Shown here: piece after piece, positions 12,498 to 23,695 of the stretch
Numbering within the stretch: position 1 is the first letter of the stretch
How the letters are laid out: each line of letters starts with the position of its first letter
From: Massariosphaeria phaeospora
Taxonomy: Eukaryota; Ascomycota; Dothideomycetes; Pleosporales
Reading direction: 5' to 3'
Length of the DNA: 64,000 nucleotides
NCBI GenBank assembly: GCA_011032825.1
Contig: JAADJZ010000023.1
Location: forward strand, 310,001-374,000
Notes under the pieces: model-generated
What the model saw: the letters and a program-made list of their open reading frames with translations, nothing else
The model's database searches: none
Told to the model about the DNA's origin: nothing
Translations under genes and position numbers: made by a program

Positions 12498-13286
12498 ATG
12501 GACAACCCGCGCACCCCGAGCTTTGCGCCGTTCTTCGGCATGGTAGGTGGTCCCAGGCCCTGACGAGGACCCGAGCTAACAGCACGTAGAGCGGCATTGC
12601 GTTCGCCGTAAGTCCTCCGGCCAGCTCAAAGCGTATTGACATGGCATAGCTCTAAGACTGCACTAGATGATCTTCGGATGTACGCAACCCTACCCCCCGT
12701 CATATCGACACGGAAGCTAATAAGCTGGACAGGCATTGGAGCTGCCTATGGCACGGCGAAGTCGGGCATTGGCATTGCAGGTGTGGGAACATTCCGACCG
12801 GATCTGATCATGAAGGTGAGCAGGACACCATGCCCCACGTGCTATCTCTAACCTGTCACCAGTCTCTCATCCCCGTGGTCATGTCCGGTATTCTTGCCGT
12901 GTACTCCCTCGTCATATCGGTCCTCATTGCCAGCGACATACGGCCGCCCCCGGGCAAGAACTACTCCTTGTTTGCCGGTTTCATGCATATGGCCGCGGGG
13001 CTGTCGGTGGGGTTATCTGGCATGGCCGCAGGCTATGCTATTGGTATCGTGGGCGATGTGGTACGTCGAGAGCAACTACCTGTGGAGGGCTTTGGATTGA
13101 CGAAAGCAGGGTGTACGAGCCTACATGCAACAGTCGAGGATCTTTGTCGGCATGGTGCTGATCCTCATTTTCGCCGAAGTCCTGGGACTCTATGGGTGCG
13201 TATCTCGCTATACATCCGAGGAGCAGACTAACCAACCTCCCAGGCTCATCGTTGCCCTGATTCTCAACACCCGGGCAGCCGGCTGA
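12498..13286 (+). CDS. VMA11: V-type ATPase proteolipid subunit c' (Vma11 family)
   Basis: Proteolipid of the V0 rotor that carries protons across vacuolar and endosomal membranes. Seven exons splice cleanly: 12498-12542, 12590-12607, 12667-12679, 12733-12815, 12863-13060, 13110-13195 and 13244-13286. The product starts [15 protein letters not shown] and contains [56 protein letters not shown] and [19 protein letters not shown]. The transport carboxylate Glu lies in FAEVLGLYG. Four hydrophobic helices fit the family, and total length (about 160 residues) is normal. GIGTF/GVGTF-RP-LIMK and the PVVMSGIL segment match the c' rather than the c subunit. Exons 2 and 3 are only 18 and 13 nt, so automatic predictors would probably miss them. 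Each junction restores a conserved residue run. Confidence 0.93.
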
Positions 13287-14238
13287 ACGCGACATGCAGT
13301 AGATATTCATGTACCACTACCCACTGTAGAAAAAGACTGGCACGAGCATCCAACAGCACGGAGTTTTGGGACCTGGCATTGATTTGGCTCGCGGCGGGCC
13401 ACCACTTTTGGAGATGGTCTTTTCAGGACGGGGGTTCTACTAGCCGCCCTAGCAGATGCGGCTTTGTATATGGAGGGCGGCTTGAGCGCACCGTTCTTAT
13501 GTATTTGAAATACAATTTAGCTATCGGTATTGATGGTAATGTCGGGAATGCTTGTGCGCTCTGCGTAACCTTGGTTCTCTGTGACGGCTGACACCCCTGC
13601 GACTCGCTGAACAGCCACATCCCCCTGCCACAACCCCTAGCCCTACGAAGCACGTCGAGCACTAGTGTCGGGCGCTGTGCGACACGGGCAATCCATGGCT
13701 GCGACCAGATAGCCCTATGCAGACGCAGCGTTGAAGCCCCCTCGCCGATGAGCGTGGTGTTGATTAAGGGGTTTGATTGCTGATGCGTGGTGGTTTGATC
13801 CCCGAAACACGGTACGTCGATGTTTAGTGTAATAAAGTGGACCACCTGTCACCACGTGTCTATAAAACAACCCACGGCATCTGGAGGGGCGTGATTGTTA
13901 CGATATTCACGACGGCGCGGCTTTATCGCAATTACTCCCGCTTTGTTGCTCGCCATTCCCCACGCCGGCGCGTCATCCTCTCCTGGGCGGCCGGACATGC
14001 GCACGTAACCCCCGCTACGAGCCCCAAGTTGCGCCCGACCAGGACTCGACTCTCCCCCCCCGACAGCCCATGGGTGAATGCAACGACAAACTCGGCCTCT
14101 CCGTCCTGTCACAGGCCGTCCGCCCCGTTTGCCCCTATACAAACAACTCTCCTGCGGCTTAGCAATGCGCTAGAAAGGAGGCATTACAGCAGCCCCTCGC
14201 ACCTGCACTCCGCGCCCACACACCGCAGGCCAGGCACC
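13287..14238. other. Intergenic, upstream of PKA gene
   Basis: No supported gene. A 140-codon minus-strand frame (13423-13845) has no domain and no splice support. The frame upstream of the kinase start is open from 13837, but composition and context favour the later ATG at 14239. Confidence 0.45.
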
Positions 14239-15835
14239 ATGGCCGCTGTCGTGCACAAGCTCCTCCACCATGACCACCACGCCAATCGCGAACCGCCGTC
14301 GCAGTCCAGCCAGACGGAGCCGTCAAACCAGTCCGGCCAGTCGAACCAGCCCCCGCCCTCTCCGCACGAACGGCAGGACTCGGCCATGGACCGCGCGCGC
14401 GACGAGGAGAAGCATGCCGTGGCGCAGTGGGACGAGCAGAGGCAGCCGCTGGAGCCGGGCCAGATAGAGCAGGACCGCAAGTGGGTGGGCCACTCGTCGC
14501 GCGTGCTGCGCCAGGAGGACTTTGAGCTCATCAAGACCCTGGGCACTGGTGCGACTCCCTTGGACGTCTGGATACAGCGTCGCAGGACTAACCCCCAGTC
14601 TAGGGACGTTTGCGCGCGTTTGGCTGGTGCGGCTCGCAAATGCCCGTGAAGGCGACCAGCACAAGGTGTTTGCCCTGAAGATCCTCCGCAAAGTCGACGG
14701 TATGCAGACCGACCGCTTTTAACTGTGCAGACGTTTGGCAATTCAAGCGCTTAGATCTGCTGACGCAACTGCTAACAGCCGTGTCGCAGTCATCCGCCTC
14801 AAGCAGGTCGAACATGTGCGCAACGAACGCAACGTACTGGGCTCCGTGGCGGGGCATCCGTTCATCACCACAATGGTTGCCAGTTTCCAGGACCACGATT
14901 CGCTGTATATGTTGGTACGCTTCACAGCGGTCGCATGCTCTCAAAGTGCCAACCACTGACGTCGAGCAGCTCGATTACTGCCCTGGAGGCGAGGTCTTCA
15001 GCTACCTTCGAAGAGCGCGGCGATTCAACGAGGCCACCTCCCAGTTCTATGCCGCGGAAATCGTGCTGATATTGGAGTTCCTGCACGAGAAGATGGGCGT
15101 GGCATACCGGGACCTGAAGCCCGAAAACATTCTGATAGATGCCGAGGGGCATCTGAAGCTGGTCGATTTTGGATTCGCAAAGAAAGTGGAAAACAGTGGG
15201 TGAATTCTTGACGGTACCTGAGCGTATGCGCTAAGCTTCACAGGGGAAACCTACACATTATGCGGTACGCCCGAGTATCTGGCGCCAGAAGTGATCCGGA
15301 ATACCGGTATGCAGGCCCCATCACAGTTCCCAAGAAGACAAATCTAACCGTGACCCAGGCCACGGAACAGCAGTAGATTGGTGGGCCTTCGGCATCCTCG
15401 TCTACGAATTCCTCGTCGGCCAACCCCCCTTCTGGGACCAAAACCCCATGAAGATCTACGAACAGTGCGTCCTCCAATTCTCCCCCGCCCTCCCCTCCAC
15501 TAACCCGCTCCAGAATCGTCGAAGGCCGCGTACGCTTCCCCTCAGCCATGTCCTCGGACGCGCGCAACCTGATCTCGGGCCTCTGCACCGTCGACACGTC
15601 CAAGCGGCTCGGCAACATCAAAGGCGGCGCCAGCGCCGTCAAGTCGCACGCCTGGTTCCAGCACATCGACTGGGACGCGCTGTACCATCGCCGCATCAAC
15701 GGCCCCATTGTGCCGCATCTGCGCGGGCCGGCCGATACCCGCAATTTCGACGAGTATGAGCCTGAGTCGGATCAGAGGGAGCCGTATTCGAACGATATGG
15801 CGGAGAAGTGGGATGAGTTTTTTCGGGACTTTTAG
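14239..15835 (+). CDS. cAMP-dependent protein kinase catalytic subunit (PKA-C)
   Basis: AGC-family Ser/Thr kinase, the effector of cAMP signalling. Exons: 14239-14548, 14604-14699, 14790-14914, 14970-15193, 15244-15306, 15359-15464, 15514-15835. Splicing gives a glycine loop LGTGTFARVWLVRL, the Lys in FALKILRKVD, the catalytic loop YRDLKPENILIDAEG, DFGFAKK, the activation loop YTLCGTPEYLAPEV, VDWWAFGILVYEFLVGQPPF, and a C-terminal FFRDF that matches the PKA hydrophobic end. The N-terminus (about 100 residues) is His/Gln/Ser/Pro-rich and probably disordered. The segment LDYCPGGEVFSYLRRARRF differs from the canonical fungal PKA-C (DFVEGGELFSLLRK), so this may be the second, divergent catalytic paralogue that filamentous fungi carry; that assignment is inference. 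The start at 14239 is chosen over upstream in-frame codons. Confidence 0.92.
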
Positions 15836-18800
15836 GGGGGAAGGGGGGGGGGGGTAGAGCGAAAGGAAGAGGTGGAGACTAGAAGAAGAGCGAAGATGTG
15901 ATGTGGCATGGTGTGGTGTGGTGTGGTGTAGTCCCGACCCAAGAAGATGCCCCCGACTCCACGCCGGAATCCCGCTTCTCGCAAGCCGGAAATCCGCGGC
16001 GTGCATCGTTCTGGTCTGCTTTGGTTTGGATTGGTTCGGTTTGAATACGCTACGTTCTCTCTCTTCTCTCTCCTTTTTCTTACTTTCTCGTCTTTTGCGA
16101 GCATGTATGTCGTCACGCGTCTCATGAATGATACCTGGCGTAGGCGGCTCGGCTCGGCTCGGATCAGGTCGCGTCGCGTCGCGTCTTCTCTGTTGATATG
16201 AAGGGGGAAGGAGGGGAAGGAGGGGAGGGAGGCATGTTGGGGTATGTATTTTAGCAATTGCTACGTTTTGTGTTGGGTTGTGGTATTGGTGTTTTGGTCT
16301 TGAGTGATATTGAGGGTGCGGGGGGGTGATAGATGCGGTGGATGGTGGGTACGGGGATATGGGAGGTAGGGGGGCTTACCTGTACAGGTAGAAACGGATG
16401 GGATGGGATGGGACGGGATGGGGCGAACTTACTTGTAAGTTCAAGTGGCTACGTGGTGGCTTTGTCACAACATATACGTCTCTCTCTACCTCGGCTCGCT
16501 CGTCACAACCCAAATAATCGCCACGTTATGTCAATATGTACGTACGCCCCTCTCAGTCTGCCTCGCCCAATTCGATTCGATTCGATTCACTTCGGTTTCC
16601 CTCGATCACTGAGGCTCCACAGCATAAACCTCTGGTTGCCCGTCCGTCCATCCCGCCCGTCCGTCCATCTTGCCAAACCAACCCCTATATCAAGATACAA
16701 CACACCATTTCGCCGTGACCAACTTGTACGTCTCCATCTCATCTTCATCACTATCTAACTCCTGCCCTCTCCTACTTCTACCGCTTACCCCTTACCACCT
16801 AGCCCTAGCCCTTGCCCCACCACCCCCACCCCACCCCGAACTTCGCACACGCCCCCGCCGTGCCCGTGCCCGTGCCCGTCCCGCGCTGCTCCTCCGCACC
16901 TCCTAGCACTGTAGCTGTGTCGCGCCGCAGCAGCGCGGGGAAACTGGTTAGTGCGCTGGTGTTGGTGCGCTGCGCGCTGTGTGCGAAGCGCGCGAGGCAG
17001 GTGGGGCAGCAGATTGTGGTGGTGGCGGTGGTGGCGAGGGGGGTGGTGGCGCAGGTGGGGCAGGGGGGAGGGGAGGGGGAGGGGGAGGAAGAGGGTGTAG
17101 GGGGTGGTGATGGTGCGGTGGTCAAAGTGAGGGAGGTTGTTGCGGGGGATTTTAGAGAGTGGGGGGTTAGAAGGGGGGAGTTGGGTAGGGATGATGGTGG
17201 TTGGGGCGTTGAAGCGGGATAAGATGGAGATGGATGGTTAGGCGGAGTGTGCATCATGTAGGCGTGGTGTATATGGCTTTGTTGGCGGCGATCGATAGTA
17301 CCGCTTGTGTTGGGTGGGGTAGAAGACGGACGCGCTCGTCTGGTTACGGCGAGCGAGTGTGATGGCGTGGGTGGAGAAGGAGCGGCAGGGGGAGGAAGAA
17401 GAAGAAGAAGAAGAAGGGGTATAAAAGGTCTGGATATATATGAAGTAAGGATGTGAAAGTCAGAGTGAGTAAGTGGTAGAAGAGACATGGAGACTCTGGA
17501 ATGAAACCGGTATTTCTGGAATAGAGACATTGCAGAATACTAGAGGGTGTGATGTGGTTGGGGTAGTAGAGGGTTGATACTAGGACTTGCCGGAAAGAAT
17601 TCAGCAGCAGTGTATTGGTGAAGGTAAGGTTACGAGGTTGATGTGTTGGTAAATGGATTGAATGGTAGAGCGTGAAGGCACATGGTGGGTCGGTAGGTCG
17701 ATTGGAGACTGAATGTTCCTGCGTAGAAGTGTACTTGGACTTTACTTGTCGTCTGCGGGTAGGCGCTGGGTCGTACGTTTCTTGGGAGGTACTGGACGAC
17801 CGCTGGATACTCGTCTCACAGATAACTATGTTAGTAATAACTTGATGCGGTATACATTCCGCTCTTCAATGTAGAATTGTAGATCATCTTATACCAGACG
17901 CTCGATGCTGCAATGTCAAAAGGGTCTTCCTTTGATAGTCACGTCGTCGTTTGTTCACCCTTGATCATAGACACGTTGAAGAAGCTCCTCCTCTCTAAGA
18001 CGTGTCTCATCTGACTCGTTCCCTCAGAGGCAGATTCGTTGCTGATGATGTCCTGAGATATCGATCCCACGGTGTGGAATTTAGCGGATGATCTCGCCAT
18101 AGGATATGTGGAGACCTTTGGAAGCTCTCTGCAGGTAGCGTGAAACACAACAAGTGAGGCAGGCCGTCTTCAGTATCGGCCATGCTCCCTACTATTTATA
18201 CATGCTTCGCAGGGAAGCTGGCCGTGCCTGGAACCGGACGCTTGCAAAGCTGCCAGTCTCACAAGACCACCCGCGGAGAAGTTCGGTGAGCCATTCAATA
18301 GACTGTAATAATAGAAAAGTGACTGACATTGTTGGACATGGAAGGAAAATGCTTGGACAAAACGCATCATCGAGACAGCAGGTTGGGTGCGGTGTCTTGG
18401 TACTTACTACCCCTGAGTACATGCGCCTATTTCAGGCTCCGCTAAGCAAGCGTTGTCGCTGGGCTAGCTTTTTGACAGCTGCAACGAATATCGGGCTCCG
18501 GTGCAGTGTTGTTGGCGGAGACATCAGATTTCTGCACGTTGGGATGGTGGAAATGGCGTGTGGCGAATGGCGCTGCAGGCCACCCCAGTGCATGAACTCG
18601 TGTCTGATTTAGGATAGCTTTAGGCGATGCTCTTGACAGCGTAGGAAATTATAGCAATAGATAGATAGGCCGCTTTTATCTTTACAAAGCCTTGTTGTAT
18701 CTAGTATAGTTACTAGAATGTCCTGTGGAAAAATATAAAGGTGGAGGAGTGTGGTTAAGGTGTGCGTAGCGGACACGAATTCATGCACCGGGGTGCAGGC

Positions 18801-19620
18801 GCCTCCACCACAAGCAAGCACGACCGGGATGGTGCTAGCGAAGTGTGGCGAGTGTGTCGTGGCTATCAACTTGTCAAGCATCAAGCGTCAAGCGCGCACA
18901 GGGGCAGATGAGAGGAGCAGAGGAGCAGACGTAGCGGACAGGTCAGAGTGAGGGAGCGGTGCAGCGTGTCAAAACGAAGGGAGCCCGAACATTCGGTGAA
19001 GCACTGCGTGGTCAGAGACGCCCCGGCCGCAACCAGGAGTGGCTGTTGACAGCAGGACGACGTAGCAATCACTCCAAGACGACCCCCATCGTGAGACAGG
19101 TCTACCTACACCACAGACGAGCTTACGCGTGCGGACGGCTGGCCCGGTGGCGACGTGCAGAAACAGGTGAATTGGGTATTTTAACAGCGGGCGCGCTCGT
19201 CTCTTGGCGTGGAGGACGGGGGTCCAGCCTCATTTCAATTCACTGGGATATCAACACGGCTTGCCCAACCTGCTCTGAGCGTCTGAGAACCTGCGCCCAC
19301 AACACCACACCATCTTTTGCGTCTCGCACCTCCGACTTCCAGCGCAGTTCCCTTTGGTTGCGGCCGTCTGCGCGCTGCTGTTCTCTCTCGGTCCGCTCGC
19401 TGTGCACCTGCGGAGGTGTTGCTTTGTCCCCGCCCGGCTGTCTGCCGATAAAATATGCCCACTGCAGCTTAGCCTTCGCCTCTTGCGCACCGCCACACCA
19501 CCACCCGCACGCCGCAGACAACAAGCAGCCAGCCGGAGACGTGACGCTGGGCCAGGACTGCGACTTGGATTCTGTGCCCGTCGGCCTCACCCACGCCCAC
19601 TGCAGCACTGCAGCCAGGCC
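15836..19620. other. Long intergenic stretch with low-complexity DNA
   Basis: About 3.8 kb without a convincing gene. It starts with a G-run (15835-15856) and GTGTG repeats in the PKA 3' flank, and has ATGGG-type repeats at about 16393-16425. A 241-codon minus frame at 16805-17530 is Pro/Ser/Thr-rich with CPTC and CCPTC pairs, but compositional bias explains it as well as a gene would. The right part is the 5' flank of SSK1; its frame is open upstream of the chosen start. Confidence 0.4.
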
Positions 19621-22030
19621 ATGAGCAGCTTCAAAGCGCGGCTCAGCAACGCGCGGTCGAAGCTGCTGCGTCGCACTTCCGCGACTTCCACAACGGCCCG
19701 CTCGATAGCGTCGTCGGGTGGCAGCGACAGAGCCTTCCAGCCCAGCAGCCTGCGCAAGAGCATCTCGCTGTCCAAGCTGCCTGCCGTCACCGCCGCCGAC
19801 GTATCCGACGACCAGCTCGACCAGCGCCTGTCCAAGTCCGACGTCATTGGGCACGCGGGCCACCGCCGTCTGCAGCGCGCCGAGATTGAGGGGAGCTTGA
19901 CCTCAACCGATCGGCAGTCGACATCACGCGAAACCACCACCACTGGCACCAGCCCACAACACCCTCCCACCGCGCCCCAGGCCGTGCGGAGTGTCTGCCC
20001 GGCCGTCACGCTCGAGGAGCCCACGCCCATTCCGCTGCCTGTCGATCCAGCCGACCTGACCCAACTCGCGCCCGTCGACTCCCCGTCTTCCGAGGCCGCA
20101 CCTGCCCTCGACTCCTCAACACTGTCCTCGCGCGCCAGCTCGCAGCCGACGCCCCCGGGCAGCGACCGTCGTCAGTCCTCGGTCACCACGCCGAATGTCC
20201 GACATATCACGAAGCTGCTCGACCCAGACACTGCTCCGCCATCCGCGACCGCGACCGACTACTTTACCGCGCCGCCCACGTCCAACGCCGCCATGCAGCA
20301 CCGCAAGATCTGGGTGAAGCGGCCCAATGCCTCGGCTACATTGGTGCAGATATGCGAGGATGACATGGTCGACGACGTGCGGGGCATGATTCTGAAGAAA
20401 TATGCGAATTCCCTGGGCCGGACCTTCGATTCTCCAGATATCACGCTGCGGATCTGTCCGAGAGATGGCACTGCAAAGTCGGCAGACCGGCTGCTGGATC
20501 CGGAAGAGGACATGTGCCGGACGCTGGATACATACTACCCGGGAGGCCAGACGGTCAACGACGCCCTGCTCATCGACGTGCCCCAACGACGGACGCCAAA
20601 GCCATCTCCCCGGGTGCCCGTGTACTATGCGCACCATGACGAGTCACGGCCACTCGAGACTGCCACCGAGTACTTTCCTCCCATGGCAGTCGTCAGTCCT
20701 TCGCCGGCCGCTCTGACAGTCATCCCGCATGAGTCGAGAATGCCGCCAGCGCATCCTCCACACTCCATTGCTGTACTCCAAACAGGACAACTACCACCAC
20801 TCCCTTCTCCGGGGGGCGGCACCCGTAGAGCCCCCCATGGCCGGCCCAAGTACCCGCGCCACATCACGACCTCGCCCACTACTTTGACAAACGTCGCAGG
20901 TTCCGCAGCCAGCATCCGCCCTGCTTCCAGCCGACCCCGCCATGACTCTACTGCCTCGGACACCAAGCACCCCGCTACCGGTAACGCTCCCATACCGACG
21001 CCTCCAATACCCCCAGAGACTATCGCACGCCAGAACTCTACGCCTCCTACCCCTCGCGTTGCCTCACCGCGGCCAGACAAAGTACGGAAGAAGCCGCGGA
21101 AGGCAGTCGAGCCAACAAGCCTCCAAATCGGGCCTTTGGACGGGTCCGTGCCGCCCATCAATGTGCTTATTGTCGAGGACAACGTAATCAACTTGCGGGT
21201 CTTGGGTGCTTTTATGCAGCGACTAAAGGTCCGCTGGCAAAGGGCCATGAACGGAAAGGAGGCGGTTACAAAATGGAGAGCTGGCGGGTTCCATTTGGTG
21301 CTCATGGATATCCAATTGCCTATAATGAATGGTCTGGAGGCGACCAAAGAGATCAGACGGTTGGAGCGGGTGAACAACATCGGTGTTTTCACCAGCGGAA
21401 GCCACGAAGCGTCCAAAACCCTGCCTGGCGAAGACGGACAGCTCGGAAATCAAATCGCGGAAGACGACAAGCTCGGTGACAAGAACCTCTTCAAGAGCCC
21501 GGTCATCATCGTGGCCCTCACTGCCAGCTCGCTCCAGAGCGACAGACACGAGGCTCTGGCGGCCGGTTGCAACGACTTCCTAACCAAGGTGAGCAGTACC
21601 CGATATGCATTTTACGATTGCCTAGCTGACCTAATCCCCCTAGCCCGTCAGCTTCGTATGGCTGGAGCGCAAAGTCAAAGAATGGGGCTGCATGCAAGCC
21701 CTCATCGACTTCGACGGCTGGCGCAAATGGAAGGACTTTGCCACCAAAAACGACGCCTCCTCGGACACGGCTTCGAAACTGTCAACCAGCTACTCCAGCA
21801 TCGCGCCGCGCAGTGGCAAGGCCGGCTCGGGCCACAGTCCTACGCTGACGGCTAGTGCGGCGAATGGCGTCGCGGATGCTAATGCTGCGGCTAACGCGGC
21901 GACGGTCAAGGCGAAGGATGAGGGCCCGGTGGTGGTGGTGCCGAGGAATAAGAGGAGGAGTGTGGGGATCGTGCCGCCGCCGGCGCTGGTTGAGGAAGAT
22001 AGTGTGTCGACGCCGGAGCTGGGCAGCTAG
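19621..22030 (+). CDS. SSK1: SSK1-type two-component response regulator (HOG pathway)
   Basis: Exons 19621-21588 and 21644-22030 (intron 21589-21643) give about 784 residues. The receiver domain starts near residue 510 (INVLIVEDNVINLRVLGAFM) with the acidic pair ED, the phospho-acceptor Asp563 in LVLMDIQLPIMNG, VALTAS, and Lys656 in NDFLTK at the exon junction, followed by PVSFVWLERKVKEWGCMQAL. The region HRKIWVKRPNASATLVQICE (about 223-330) is a conserved block upstream of the receiver in fungal SSK1 proteins. In yeast, Ssk1 receives phosphate from the Sln1-Ypd1 relay and, when unphosphorylated, activates the Ssk2/22 MAPKKKs. The receiver holds a Ser/Gly/Asp-rich insertion (about 585-620) between the Asp and Thr motifs. 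Start: first ATG with SSK1-like composition (MSSFKARLSNARSKLLRR); the frame is open upstream. Confidence 0.92.
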
Positions 22031-22608
22031 CTGAGGAGTGGTGTTTTATCTAGCCTACTGTTCGCTCGCTCGCCCATTCCCCACCCTTTTTTCTATCTTA
22101 CATAGTCTCCCAGAATCGCTGCATTGGTTGTAAATTGTTCCGTGGCTTTTTCTCTAATCTTCTCTTTCTCTTTTCCTGCTAGCTTCCTTTTTGCATCTAA
22201 CTTGGGCTTCTTGTATCAAATCATCGTCATCATCATCAGTTGAGATCTAGGCTTTTCTTATGTCATACTTGGGTTTTTTTTTATCTTGCCCTTCGTTTTT
22301 TACTGGCTTTTCTCTAGGGTCGTGGGTCTTTTGAGAGTCCGACTTGGCTGCGGGTTTTTGGGGCTTGTTGAGCGTTGCGTTTGCATGGCGGCTATGGATG
22401 GTTATGCGAGGACTTTTCCTGGTTGTAATCGAGATGTTGGAGCCGGAGCTGGCTGGCCTCGTTGCTGCCTCGCGCGAGTGTGGGTGTGAGTGTGAGGTAC
22501 TACATACGGTATTGGTGTGGGTTGTGCGTGTTGTGGACTTGTGGACTTGGACTCGGTGCATACATGCACATATATATATATACCTATCCATGTATCCTAT
22601 CTATTGCA

Positions 22609-22653
22609 CCTGTCTGTCTGTCTATCTGTCTGTCTGTCTGTCTTTCTGTCTGT
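22609..22653. repeat. TGTC tetranucleotide microsatellite
   Basis: Imperfect CTGT/TGTC repeat of about 45 bp with TAT and TTT interruptions, preceded by a short TA run (about 22570-22582). Confidence 0.9.
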
Positions 22654-23070
22654 TCGCTTATATGTATGTATCTATGGAGGATGATAATTATTACGTTAGC
22701 TCTGCTTAGCTCCGCTCCGCTTAGTTCAGTTCAGCTTCCGCGGCTCACGCTCACGCTCACACCGCCCTATTATAATTCCTTTCCAACGTGCACCTAGGTA
22801 AGTAAGCCTATCCCCTTACCTCTCCAAACTACACTTACTTACACAACACCTAGAGGCTAGTATACTCTATACACTCAAGCTCTATAAAACATAAAAGTAG
22901 ACTATATTATATACTTATTACTAAAACCTAAACCTCCTAGGCTGTTAAAAGAATCGCGAAGTCTTCTACACTATACTATTCGTAATAGGTTTTGCTAGAG
23001 AGGGAGGTGCTTGTTAAGGCGTTGATTTGGTAGACTGATAGTTTGTTGGGCGGTGGCGTTGGCGTTGGAT

Positions 23071-23115
23071 ATTGAACTGAAACTGAGCTGAACTGAGCTG
23101 AGCTGAACTGAGCTT
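23071..23115. repeat. CTGAA/CTGAG simple repeat
   Basis: Runs of AACTGA, AGCTGA and GAGCTGA units occur in tandem, likely by replication slippage. Confidence 0.75.
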
Positions 23116-23695
23116 TAGACTGACTATGGATGAAGGATGGATGACGCGTGTTGCGTAGCTATGGTTGATGGCTGCGTAGAGTGCGTAGTTGGAATTGATG
23201 CTCGTATATATCTACATGTTCTGGTTGACTGTCGAACTCGTTCATACTCCTAAGCGCTATTATCATTAGATCACCCTCGCACCATATTGAACGTCACACA
23301 CGGCGCAGTCTATACACAACAATGTAGCACGCTGTTAGTCTCGTAATTCTTTCAGGCCATCCATTCGTGCCCACCTTTCCTGGATCCCGTTTCCCACAAC
23401 TTCAATTGTGTGGCTAGCCGTATTTGGCGGTTCAAGCAACTTAACAAGCTCATGAGCTTGTTCTGCTTTGCGCGCGCCACGCTGAACGAGTTCCTGAGGA
23501 TAGGCTCCCCAGGTCGACCTTCCACACAGTAATGGTGCAGTTCGGGGCCGAGCCCTACGATACGCCAAAACTCCTCATTCTATAGAGTATAACTCCTCTT
23601 TCGAAACTCCGGATAATACAACACGATGACTTACTAGGAGTTTACAATACACTGACAAGTAGATACGGTACGGGGCCCCGTCCGCTGCGCTCCCG

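Larger units (their letters stand above)
22031..23695. other. Intergenic, simple-repeat rich
   Basis: This is the SSK1 3' flank followed by TA-, TGTC- and CTGA-type simple repeats and an AT-richer part (about 22790-22960). A 77-codon minus frame at 23335-23568 reads like protein (ELVKLLEPPNTASHTIEVVG) but has no recognised domain and no start context. Confidence 0.4.

Noticed and set aside
16805..17530. 241-codon minus-strand frame with CPTC and CCPTC pairs
   Set aside because: It is extremely Pro/Ser/Thr-rich and overlaps G/C-biased simple sequence. No domain, no splice signals and no conserved start, so compositional bias explains the open frame.
18154..18612. 152-codon plus-strand frame
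   Set aside because: Overlapped by minus-strand frames of similar length. No domain, and residue composition looks random.
23335..23568. 77-codon minus-strand frame that reads like protein
   Set aside because: Could be the tail of a lost gene, but there is no upstream exon, no domain and no start context, so it is only mentioned.
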